From Anodontia alba (Eukaryota; Mollusca; Bivalvia; Lucinida; Lucinidae): a DNA stretch of 64,000 nucleotides. The notes under the pieces were generated by a model. The model was given only the letters and a program-made list of their open reading frames with translations. It had not been told where the DNA came from and did not search any database. The position numbers and the translations under genes were made by a program. Of this stretch, positions 1 through 9,533 are shown one piece after another. The DNA is taken from contig OZ024829.1 of assembly GCA_964016985.1 (NCBI GenBank), forward strand, positions 72,484,110 through 72,548,109. Reading direction: 5' to 3'. Within the stretch, counting starts at the first letter, position 1. Every line of letters begins with the position of its first letter.

Positions 1-1209
1 ATGGGGGGAGAGGGGTGAGGGGGTATGATAGATTAGTCATGAATCTCGAATACTTAGTTTTCAAAATAGAGCAAAGAATGAAAAAAAAAAACAAAAAAAA
101 AACAGCAAGTAAGTAATGTTCCGGTAAGCTGTCTATTTTTCGTTTCAAGTGTTCCGGCATAACGCTATTTTCCGTATGTTACCTCATTATTTCCCGGAGA
201 ATTCCGCTATAAAGTTTTAATAATCCCGTTCTCGGAAAACAACGAACAGAAATGTAATTATCCGTTGAAGATCACGTGAATTCAGGGCGTGCGCGCAACA
301 AATGACATACAAAGGCAGGGCGTGCTTGATTGCTTAGTATGTGAATGACCATATCAGATCAGTACATTGGTATCGGATAAGGGAAACATCTGCTGATCGT
401 TTAATCATACTGTAATTGCTGGAGTCAATGCATAATGTCACAATCAGTTTTTGGCTGTTTTATTTTAATGCAAGCTAATATTTTTCCTAGTCAGAAACTT
501 CTTTCACCGATCTACCCTTAAAAGGTGTTTCTTTCAGTATGGTACTGTCCGGTACCGGATTTTAGTTATCGACGGACAAGTTAAATAATCAAGCACGCTC
601 CTATTACAAACTTTTGGATTTGAAAACGTGACGAGAAATCTGTCAATAAAAATTGAAAACAACAGATTAGAATAAGCTGATAATGTTCATACATACGAAC
701 ATGTACATAGGAGACTGGAGTAAAGCACTGGTGTTGAATGTTATTTTGAACTTTAGAAGTAAGTCAGCAGATAAATACATGAACAGTTGAGTATCTTTTT
801 ACTGTTTTCATTCAGAAAAATGTAATTTTAAAGCGTTTTAGGGGGCTCTGATTTGCTAAAATCAAGGAACTTCCGGGGAGTTCGCCCCCTGGTCCCCCCT
901 TGACCCCTGGCCAGTTTTTCAGCATTGGGAGTTCTGCCAACTTTCACCCATGCATACATGAGCTAGCTGTTATGGTCTTTGTGACTGAGGAAATGATAAA
1001 GCCAACTATTGTGATCCCTGATCTTGACAAACGTGTCTGTTGTTAGCTCAGGACAAGGATCAGGTATGAAACCCCCTACCCCAAACCGCCAAACCCCTTA
1101 CGGAAATTAACAAGTAGTTTCACACGATTATGTCAAAGTGGGGCTAAACTGGATTTGCCATGTTCTTCCGTCATTCCTTAATTCCGTGACTGCAAAATTT
1201 AAAATGCAT
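1..1209. other. Flank without a recognisable gene
   Basis: No open frame of useful length and no family I recognise. An A-rich run lies near 79-112, and a C/G-rich patch at about 842-910 contains runs of C and G. The DIRS element's left inverted repeat begins at about 1210. Some of this DNA could be older repeat material. Confidence 0.5.
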
Positions 1210-1349
1210 TTTGCTTAATAACATTTTTTAACCACAATACATTAATCTATAGATAATGTGCTGTTCTATTCTGGTATTTCACACCTTCCACAGAAAAACG
1301 ACAGTTCAGTTGTCTTATAATAACAGTCTTAATCCAGAAGGTCCCATCT
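1210..1349 (+). repeat. Left inverted terminal repeat of the DIRS element
   Basis: This segment contains CTATAGATAATGTGCT, then CACACCTTCCACAGAAAA and ATCCAGAAGGTCCC. The same words appear in reverse complement at about 8592-8731. The two arms are imperfect copies that differ by scattered substitutions and small indels. The outer edge is uncertain by about 20 bp. Confidence 0.8.
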
Positions 1350-1373
1350 AGGTGGCAGCCTACCGGGCAATAA

Positions 1374-1555
1374 CGCCACCAGTCACCGGTCAACCAGCCA
1401 CCAGTCAACCAGGCACTGGTCAACCAGGCACAACCAGTCACCGGTCAACCAGGCACCTGTCAACCAGGCACTGGTCATCCAGGCACCAGTCAATATTTAC
1501 CAGGCACCAGTCACTGGTCAGTAAATATGGACTTCCAGGCACCAGTCACCAGGCA
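1374..1555 (+). repeat. Degenerate short tandem repeat in the DIRS leader
   Basis: Irregular reiterations of CACCAGTCACCGGTCAACCAGG-like words lie between the left terminal repeat and gag. Each core is about 11-13 bp (GGTCAACCAGGCA and variants). Open frames across it are repeat translations, not genes. The role is unknown. Confidence 0.75.
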
Positions 1556-1639
1556 GTTTATTTATTATCAACATTCACCGGTCTTCCAGTCACCGGTCGT
1601 TGGACTTCAGTTATCATACCCAGCTTCTATAAGCAGTCA

Positions 1640-2183
1640 TCATTCAAGGAGTAGTGAACGCAGACTACTCCGTAATGACAATATGGGCTCTGAACACTCA
1701 TTCGCACATGAGTTACCAAACCCAGCCACATCCAGCAGAATAATATTACCGCTCGAGCCTGACCTCACACAAATGTCAGACCCAAGCGTAATAATTAAAC
1801 CTCCTAATACTTGGAGATCAAACGACAAACACTCTTGACAGACTAGACCATCCGACAAGGACCAGTCTAAATGAAGACATAGATCCAAGAAGAAGAGAAG
1901 ATCCAAGAAGAAGAGAAGACACAGATCTTCTTCTTCTTCATCTTCTTCTAGATCGGCTTCATCAAACTCATATAAAAATAAGAAATCTAAGAGATCTAAA
2001 CATTCCCATAAAAAGAGAAGACGACGATCGATGTCGTCATCTTCTTCACTATCATCTACACAATCGGAGAATGATTACTGTAGATACAAAAGAGTAAACT
2101 TAGCTCCACAGGTTGCAGACACGCCAACTCCGCTGCAACCAGTTGAACATGTTAACACCAGATTTACCAGATATACCCATAAA
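1640..2183 (+). pseudogene. DIRS gag, 5' part with SR-rich segment
   Basis: Amino-terminal half of the DIRS Gag-like ORF. From about 1870 to 2090 one frame reads as alternating Lys/Arg-rich blocks and Ser runs (RHRSSSSS, KKSKRSKHSHKKRRRRS). SR-type, nucleic-acid-binding composition of this sort is common in DIRS first ORFs. The protein is presumed to package the element RNA. There are frame breaks upstream of the SR block, and the reading is cut at 2185 by a mariner inserted at a TA dinucleotide. The continuation lies beyond 3462. Assignment rests on position within the DIRS element plus composition; no catalytic motif is expected. Confidence 0.65.
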
Positions 2184-2185
2184 TA

Positions 2186-3460
2186 CGAGGATGAGTCAAT
2201 AAGTAACCAGCCTAACTTATTTCCGGTTGAGATCCACCTCTTCTTTTTCGATGTAATTGCCCTCTAGTGCGATGCACTTAGACCAATGGTGTTCAAGTGC
2301 CATCAGCCCAGAACTGAAAAAGTCAGGGTCCTTTCCATTGACCCTCCTCAACTGCTGTCACGACTTCTTCATCAGACCGGAAATGAAGTCCACGGATATC
2401 CTTTTTCAAGTTTGGGAATAGGAAGAAGTTGCTAGGAGCTAGGTCAGGGGAATAGGCAGGATGTGGTATTAATTCATACCTGTTTCGCTCTACAGCATCC
2501 ATTGCAACTTTGCAAGTGTGGACTCTCGCGTTGTCCTGTTGCAGCAAAACACCTTTAGAGAGTTTACCTCGGCATTTTTCATGGATGGCGGTTCTCAGCT
2601 GGTCTTAGGTTTGCATAGTACACTCCAGTTATTGTACTTCTCTTGGGTAAAAAGTCCAACATAATAACGCCTTTTGCCTCCCAAAATACTGTGGCCATCA
2701 CCTTGCCAGCAGATGGTTGCGTCTTGAACTACCTTGGCCTCGGGGACCCAGGCCCTACCCACTGACGACTGAGCTTTATTCTCTGGCTCATAATAATGAA
2801 CCCAAGTCTCATCTACAGTCACCAGACACAAAAGAAAATCATCTTTTGACCTAAAACGCTTCAACAAGGCGCTGCATACTGATGCTCTGGTTGCCATTTG
2901 CTCATCGCTAAGGGATTTGGGGACCCAACGGACTGTTAGCTTGCGCATACCTAAACGATCATGTAAGATTGTTGAAATGCTACCATGTGAAATGCCTAAT
3001 GCCTGCGCTATTTCTTCCACCTGAATTCGCCTATCAGAGTACACCAGATCCCGAACTTTCTTACACATTTCTTCGTCGGTGGCATCCAGTGGGTGTCCAG
3101 ACCTGGCTTCATCTTCTAAAGACGTTCTGCCACGTTTGAATTCCCCCACCCAGAATTTAACCTGAGCATAACATGGTGCAGAAGACCCATAAACATTGGC
3201 TAACTCGCCGTGTATTTCCTTGCCTGTTTTACCTTTTAAATACAAGTACCGAATTACAGCACGGTACTCAACTTTAGATGAAAAGCATGCCTTTGCATCA
3301 CTAGCCATGTTTGACATTCAATAACTTAATAAAGAATGACTCGATACATGTGCAATTTTGTACCCATGTATAAAACATATATTGAAACAAAGCCTGAAAA
3401 TCGTAACCGTCTCGGTCCATCGGAAATGGGATAGGCTGGTTACTGATTGACTCACCCTTG
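2186..3460 (-). mobile_element. mariner transposon, copy 1, inserted in DIRS gag
   Basis: A Tc1/mariner element of 1,275 bp, the usual mariner size, flanked by the TA target duplication (2184-2185 and 3461-3462). Terminal inverted repeats of about 30 bp begin CGAGGATGAGTCAAT at the left and end ATTGACTCACCCTTG at the right. The transposase lies on the minus strand. Its close relative at 15722-17002 allows mutations to be placed. It lies inside the DIRS gag, so it arrived after the DIRS element. Confidence 0.95.
2323..3317 (-). pseudogene. mariner transposase, frameshifted copy
   Basis: A mariner transposase cuts and pastes the element at TA sites using a DDE/D-type catalytic domain. Reading from 3317 downward, an N-terminal paired-like helix-turn-helix region is followed by the WVPKSL linker and VDETWVHYYEPE, which holds the first catalytic Asp. 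The frame breaks just after this, near 2776, relative to the other copy, so the middle of the protein is lost. A later frame (2547-2323) resumes with LLQQDNARVH (second Asp) and YSPDLAPSNFF. It breaks again at about 2340. The third catalytic position is Asn rather than Asp. At least two frameshifts make the copy inactive. Confidence 0.92.
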
Positions 3461-3462
3461 TA

Positions 3463-4401
3463 TAACACCCCAATTAACAGAAATGTGTTACAAGGGACCA
3501 AAGACTCAGGCTCTGATTCAGAGGCCGAGGTTTGGTCATTCGACGGCTATAAATGAAGTTTTTCGGCTTTTGCCCCCAGAATTGTGCCCAAAGACTTCCC
3601 AAGAAAAGACTTCTATTAAGCCACTGTCAGGGATAGAACATTTAAGGGAGTCTCATGCTACTCCTTTATTGGTTCTACTCCAATCTAAGTTGGTGGAAAA
3701 CACAACTAAATTCATTCAAGACAAATTAAATATGGAAAATGTTGCAAGGACTGGATATGTCCTCAAAACTTGGTCACGTGTCTTGCACCAAACAAGTTTT
3801 ACAAGAGTCAGAACCAATACTTTCCGACAGAGAACGATCCAACTCTAGAGGCAGATGCTTCCTTGTTAGACTTGTCTAACAAAGGAAGATCTGCTATACC
3901 AATTAAAAACTTGGAAGCATGGGAAAAGAAGGCACGCAAACTCATAGCTATCAATTCCCATGCAGATTTGTTTTCATCTGCAGCATATTAAATTTTATGC
4001 CTTCAACAAGAATCGATGTTGGTTGTGGCCCTTTCAAGACTACTTGAGGCCGTAGCGAAATTAATCAAACACGCTACAGCTATGTCCACCATATTAGCAA
4101 CAGAAATATTCCAGGCTAGACGAGACGCTGCATTAGCCAACTCAAAGTTACTTCTAGAAATTCTAGCTATGAGTTACGGAACGCACAGATAAATTCCAAA
4201 ACTCTATTTGACGGCAAGATCAAGAAAGTGGCGATGGCTAACTATGAAGCTCAGCAACAGAAATTTTTAGCCTCCCTTTCAGCAAATACAACCATCCATC
4301 AACAAAAGCCTTTCGCTATGTCAAGGCCTTTTAAAATTCCTAAAGTCCATACTAGACCATCTAGGACTAAACAAACACAACCATACAGGCCTAAAACTTA
4401 A
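3463..4401 (+). pseudogene. DIRS gag, 3' part
   Basis: Continuation of the DIRS Gag-like ORF after the mariner. The clearest piece is 3770-3991, containing LEAWEKKARKLIAINSHADL, which resembles the conserved Trp/Arg-rich stretch of DIRS Gag proteins. A later piece at about 4200-4400 reads as a Lys/Gln-rich tail ending in a stop just before the RT frame starts at 4414. Several frame changes and stops (for example after 3991) show it is non-functional. I infer the assignment from order within the element and from residue pattern. Confidence 0.6.
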
Positions 4402-4413
4402 ACACAATCCATT

Positions 4414-6330
4414 ATGTCAAGTAACAGAAAGGATTTTATGAAGAGGAGCAGTACCTCCAAAAAGTTCCCCTCCTCTAAAATGGCCTCTTCACAAAGTTAT
4501 GAAAGCCAACCCTTTCCACTGCCAGTCTTACCCAGTTCAGACATTCCAGTGGGAGGAAGATTGGCCCACTTTGTGGAACAATGGGAAAAATTGACAGACA
4601 GCAAATGGGTCCTCTCTATTGTTCGAAAAGGTTTCAGGATACCATTCAGGTTGATTCTTCCCTTATCGTCAGATCCAATAAAACTGAGTCAATCTTCCTC
4701 ACCATTCGAGAAGAGATCGACATTTTTCTCCAGAAATGGGCAGTGGAAAGGGTACAAGATCCGGTAACTCCCGGTTTTTATTCTGGGATATTCCTTGTAC
4801 CAAAAAAGAACGGAACTTACGTCCAGTCGTAGACCTTTCTTTGCTGAACCGATACATAAAGAAACAACCATTCAAGATGGAGACAATCAAGTCAGTAAGA
4901 CATTCGATTGTGAACAACGACTGGGCTGTCTCCATAGACTTACCTTCACGTTCCGATACATCCTCAATCAAGAAAGTATCTTTGATTTGTCCACGAAGAT
5001 CAGATATTCCAATACACAGCCTTACCCTTTGGAATGTCCCTAAGTCAGTGGATTTTTACCAAATTGATGGACGTTGTAGCATTGAATCTACGTCAACGTG
5101 CCATCTCAGTTGTTCCGTACCTAGACAATTGGCTGATAAGAAATTTAATTTGCAATCGATTACTGTATCAGACAAAATATTGCCTTCAAGTAGTTCAGAT
5201 TCCAAACCTAAAAAACCCAAATTAATACCTGCTCAGAATTTCACGTTCATAGGCATGGAATTTCTGACACAGCAGAATTTAGTCAGGATCCCAGCGGAAC
5301 GAGCCAGGACTCTAAGATCGACTATCAAAACAATTCTTTCATGCAATCAAGTATCGGTACGAACTTTCCTTTCTCTTTTGGGTAAATTTAATGCAGCAGC
5401 AGATTTCACTTACGACCCCTGCAAATGTGTCTCTTGTCTGTCTGGAGACCTCACATTTTGCCCCTCGATCATCAAATCACGATCAGCAGCATGATACGAT
5501 TTCATTTGAAATGGTGGATGGACACCAGTCATTTCGTAACAGGAATTCCTATCCATCCTCCGGAACCCAATGTATTCCTCTTTAGGGACGCCAGTCATTA
5601 TGGATGGGGAGCTCATTTAGAGCCGATGAGACTATCCTTTCATGGTCGCTGGACGGAAGACCAATTCCAGCTCCATATCAATATGCTAGAAATGATGGCC
5701 ATTCGTTTCGCACTAATAGAAACCATAACATTTATTCACCATTCTTGTGTCATGATATCTACGGACAACATAACAGTGGTCTCATATCAACAGATAATGC
5801 GGAACTCACTCTCCCAACCTATGTATAGAGGTCTGGAAGGTCCTCAATTGGTGTCTGGAACACGATATTGTTGTCAGATCTCGTCATATTCCAGGCAAAT
5901 TCAATATTATGGCAGACAGCCTCTCCAGATTGGACAAACCTATTAAAACAGAATGGGCATTGGATCAAACGATAGCGAACTCCATATTCCAAATGCTCAA
6001 TTATCCAAATGTGGATTTGTTCGCGACACAATTCAATCGCAAACTTCCATTGTTTCTATCCCCAGTTCCCGACAGCCATGCATTAGCAATAGATGCTCTT
6101 TCAGGGAAATGGAATTTACTTCATGCATATGCCTTTCCTCCTACAATTCTGATACATGTACCTTCTATTCTAGCCAAGATATGCCAATCTCAGTGCAGAA
6201 TAGTTCTCATTGCTCCTTTCTGGCCCCAACGGCCATGGTTCTCAGAGTTACTACAACTTCTAGTGTCAGCCCCAATTCATCTTCCACTCTTTCCAAGACT
6301 TCTGACATAGTCAAAAGGAAAATTTCTACA
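4414..6330 (+). pseudogene. DIRS reverse transcriptase-RNase H
   Basis: Polymerase of the DIRS element, which copies its RNA into DNA. Visible blocks in order are FLVPKKNGTY then RPVVDLSLLNRYI at about 4785-4860, the active-site YLDNW at 5118-5132 (DIRS elements commonly have YLDD or YLDN here), RNase H FRDASHYGWGAHLEP at 5578-5620, and ADSLSRLDK at about 5909. The domain-sized distances are as expected, but the frame shifts repeatedly (around 4800, 4950, 5030, 5220, 5500 and 5900), so no continuous protein is made. The C-terminal end overlaps the first copy of a ~280-bp tandem duplication starting near 6124. Confidence 0.88.
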
Positions 6331-6680
6331 CCAAAACCTCCCATTTCTCGACCTTTACGCTTGGGAGTTATCAAACAATCAGAGGTAAAAAGTTTATATA
6401 ATCATGCATATGCCTTTCCTCCTACAATTCTGATACCTTCTATTCTAGCCAAGATATGCCAATCTCAGTGCAGAATAGTTCTCATTGCTCCTTTCTGGCC
6501 CCAACGGCCATGGTTCTCAGAGTTACTACAACTTCTAGTGTCAGCCCCAATTCATCTTCCACTCTTTCCAAGACTTCTGACATAGTCAAAAGGAAAATTT
6601 CTACACCAAAACCTGGGAGGTTTTCTCGACCTTTACGCTTGGGAGTTATCAAACAATCAGAGGTAAAAAGTTTTCGAAAG
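6124..6680 (+). repeat. Tandem duplication of ~280 bp inside the DIRS element
   Basis: The segment starting CATGCATATGCCTTTCCTCC occurs at 6124 and again at 6404 and runs to GAGGTAAAAAG in each copy (ends at about 6391 and 6670). Copy 1 keeps an extra ATGTA after TGATAC. Copy 2 has GGGAGG where copy 1 has a shorter CCCAT sequence. The duplication spans the RNase H / recombinase boundary and duplicates the start of the recombinase frame. Confidence 0.93.
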
Positions 6681-8210
6681 AAGTTGCAAACTGTCTCAAA
6701 ATCAAGACAAAAATCTACTCAAAAAGTCTATGATGCGAAATGGGTTGTATACTCTAATTGGTGTCGTAGAAGGAAGATTGATCTGGTCTCGGGGGCCCCT
6801 TTTACAATGATAGCTGATTTCCTCATCTACCTTTTCTCTGAGAAAAAGTATTAAATAAATACCATCAAAGGATATAGAGCTATGATCTCTAATACTCTTA
6901 AATTTAAAACTGGTAACAGAATCGCATCTAATCCAGTCTTGTCAGAATTAAGCAGATCTTTTGAACTGCAATGCCCAGTACAAAGATCTCTTACCCCTAA
7001 ATGGGATTTATCTTGGGTATTAACTTGCTTACAGAAAGCCCCATTTGAACCTCTACATAAGGCTTCTAAACTCTATGTTAAGATCAAGACAGCCTTTCTA
7101 TTAGCTCTTGCCACTGCTAAAAGATGTAGCGAAATTCATGCCTTGGCAATGGCTGCAAATCGGATTCAACCAATCTGACGGATCAGTTTCATTGATAGTC
7201 TAAACTGGTTTCTTAGCGAAAAATCAGCTATCTATCAGCCCAGATCCTAGAGTTATCGCTAGTTTAGCTCGAATATGTAAAAGGGATTAATCGGATAGAC
7301 TTTTATGCCCCATAAGAGCTTTAAAATTCTGTCTAAAAATGACTAGCTCCTACTGTTAGAACAGAACTAGGCTATTTCTACCTATCAAAGGCAATCAAGA
7401 TATTTCTAAGGCTTTGGTTTCTACATGGATATCTTATACTATTAAACTTGCCTATAGGAAACTCACTAATAGAGACATTTCTTTCCTGAAGATTAAAGCT
7501 CATGAAGTTAGGGCTCTATCTTCTTCTTGGGCATTCTTTGATAAAGTTCCTCTTAATGAAATTCTCAAAGCAGCGGTCTGGAGTCATTCTTCTACGTTCG
7601 CTAAGTTCTGTCTGAGGGACATGTCTCAACAAGCGGAAAATCTCCAGAGATTGGGCCCAGTGGTTGTGGCCCAAGAAGTGGTGGGGGCCAGCAAGACAAT
7701 GCCTTTGACGCCTAAAGATTGTCATCCTCGGTAACCCAGGTGTGATCCATTACGTTACACTTCATTCATCACCCCTGGGACAACTGACTGACGAAACGTC
7801 ATTTTCTATGAATATTCATAACACCGGGGAATACCTCAATAGCTAATCAAAATGTCGCTAACATAGCGCTACTCTCTTCTGCGGAAGATTCATTTGTTCT
7901 TCTTCCGTTACTAAAAATAACTCCGGAAAACCCGATAAATGTTTTCGTCAGCAATTAATACCATGCCTGGATTGCAACGAACGATATGATTGGATATTCG
8001 CAAAACAAACATAGAACGATGACGTTATTTGCAGAGTACGCCAGATAAAAATAGATTAAAATTTCTCATGGAAATACTGAGATCACCAATCAGATGCCCT
8101 CATTAATAATTCATGAGGACGAAGAAACGTAAGCGAGTTGTCCCAGGGGTGATAAATAAAGTGTAACGTAATGGGTCACACCTGGGTTACCAAGGATGAA
8201 AGATTGTTAA
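6616..8210 (+). pseudogene. DIRS tyrosine recombinase, catalytic Tyr replaced by Cys
   Basis: The integrase-equivalent of DIRS elements joins circular DNA to the genome by a tyrosine-recombinase reaction. An N-terminal SAM-like core-binding segment reads at 6660-6854 (KSTQKVYDAKWVVYSNWCRR). Box I with its Arg is TAKRCSEIHAL at about 7114-7147. The box II HxxR is HEVRALSSSWA from 7501. The final box reads STFAKFCLRDM, where DIRS recombinases normally have FYLRD, so the nucleophilic Tyr codon is TGT (Cys, 7609-7611). Stops and frame breaks lie at 6852 and between 7178 and 7414. The 476-bp MITE at 7723-8198 is inserted after a Cys codon. Excluding it, a TAA follows at once (8208-8210), so the ancestral ORF probably ended there. 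Confidence 0.9.
7723..8198. mobile_element. 476-bp MITE with 9-bp target duplication (Mutator-like)
   Basis: Near-perfect terminal inverted repeats of about 70 bp: the left begins CATCCTCGGTAACCCAGG and the right ends CCTGGGTTACCAAGGATG. Exact 9-bp direct repeats AAAGATTGT flank it at 7714-7722 and 8199-8207. A 9-bp duplication is characteristic of Mutator-like transposons. No coding frame lies inside, so it is non-autonomous. Family assignment rests on duplication length only. Confidence 0.9.
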
Positions 8211-8409
8211 CAGCCTCCAAAGCCTACAGTACATATATTAAGGTAATTAATATCTTGTATATATGTTAGGAATAAGAACATCAATAGGATTATATTTTTT
8301 ATACATCTTATTCCTTAGAGTTTCGTGAGTCTTAACCAGAAGTAAGTGGAATTTATATTTTATTGGTGTTAGAACTAGGAGAGCTCCTCCCTCCTAATCT
8401 GCAAATGCT

Positions 8410-8731
8410 AGCACATTATCTATAGGTTAATGTATTGTGCAGTTAAAATGAAGTTTTTAAAAGTAAAACATTTTTACTAGCAATACTTAACCTATAGATA
8501 AGACAATCCCACCTCCCACCTGCGCAGCTCTGTTCTAATTGTTTCTATTGTTTTTATACACAAGAGTTACGTCATACAGGTAACTGCCTAAGGGACCTTC
8601 TGGATTAAGACTGTATCAGACGACTGAACTGTCGGTTTTCTGTGGAAGGTGTGAAATACAGAATAGAATAGCACATTATCTGTAGGTTAAGTATTGCTAG
8701 TTAAAATATGTTTTACTTTTAAAAACTTCAT
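8410..8731 (+). repeat. DIRS internal complementary region and right inverted terminal repeat
   Basis: 8410-8500 contains TTATCTATAGGTTAATGTATTG, its near-complement CAATACTTAACCTATAGATAA, and ATGAAGTTTTTAAAAGTAAAAC between them. The last is complementary to the element's right end. About 8592-8731 is the right terminal repeat, inverted relative to 1210-1349. This arrangement templates end completion in DIRS replication. The right edge is set where complementarity to the internal region stops. Confidence 0.78.
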
Positions 8732-9533
8732 GTTTGTGGTCCTACTTCAGTGAAACTTATACTACACTTGGTCTCTAAGGTAAGTAAGGTGTAGTCGCAG
8801 AATAGTGGCCAAGGGCCCATAACTTTTAAAGTTCTGTCCCTTGATAGGTTTTCAAATTTTGCCATTCTTGAAAATTTTCTTAACATATCTCAGGAACTAT
8901 GAAACAGTGCTCCAAATAATTATTTTTCCAACCAGTGTGGTACTGATCAAATGTAAGCCAGTCGGTAACAAAGAAAACTGGGATTCTGGAATCGGTATCC
9001 ATGCTGCGGCATTGGTTATTTTCCTTGGCCCAGGGGCTGGTGGGGAGCGGGGTGCTGTGGTTTAAAGAATTTGCTTTAAACTTTTGTTTGTGACTCTTCT
9101 TGTACTTCTCCATTAATTTTTGCGCTGTACAAGATGGCTGGTCATTTTTCTGTATTTATCTCTTTCATAACTAAACAAAAAAAGTTCTGAAACGGGTGCT
9201 ATGTGCCACATCCCCTTCTTCAGGGAACCCCTTTTTAATGACAGAACGAATCCCCTTACATAGTAATTGGGTGATCTTCTTTGGATTTTTTCTTCGTTCA
9301 CCTGCTCTAGCAATGATCAATCAAAGGTACTTGGCTTTCCAGTACTGAAGTCTTAACACTGACTGTGTGTTGCGAGCTACTTTCACTTCCGACGCGGTTT
9401 ACACAAATCAGTCACAAACGCAGATGCGATTCTGTATGCATTCATCGCATGCATTGATGACTTCATCAGTTACGTTGCACACTAAATAAAGACAGTGAAT
9501 CAATTGACGATGACTGGCTAAAATATCCCATTA
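8732..9533. other. Intergenic DNA, nothing recognised
   Basis: Short open frames only, none with a family motif. It contains ordinary AT-rich sequence between the DIRS element and the first CTCACCTGAG array. Confidence 0.5.

Larger units (their letters stand above)
1210..8731 (+). mobile_element. DIRS-type tyrosine-recombinase retrotransposon, decayed and twice interrupted
   Basis: DIRS elements replicate through an RNA intermediate and integrate with a tyrosine recombinase instead of a DDE integrase. They carry inverted terminal repeats plus an internal complementary region in place of LTRs. All of these parts are visible. The left terminal repeat (about 1210-1349) is matched in reverse complement by about 8592-8731. 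An internal region at 8410-8500 is complementary to the element ends. Between them, in order, lie an SR-rich Gag, RT with a YLDN active site, RNase H with FRDASHYGWG, and a recombinase with an HEVR box. Every coding region has frameshifts or stops, so this copy is dead. A mariner (2186-3460) and a MITE (7723-8198) are inserted; without them the element is about 5.8 kb, normal for the family. The outer boundaries are approximate. Confidence 0.9.
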
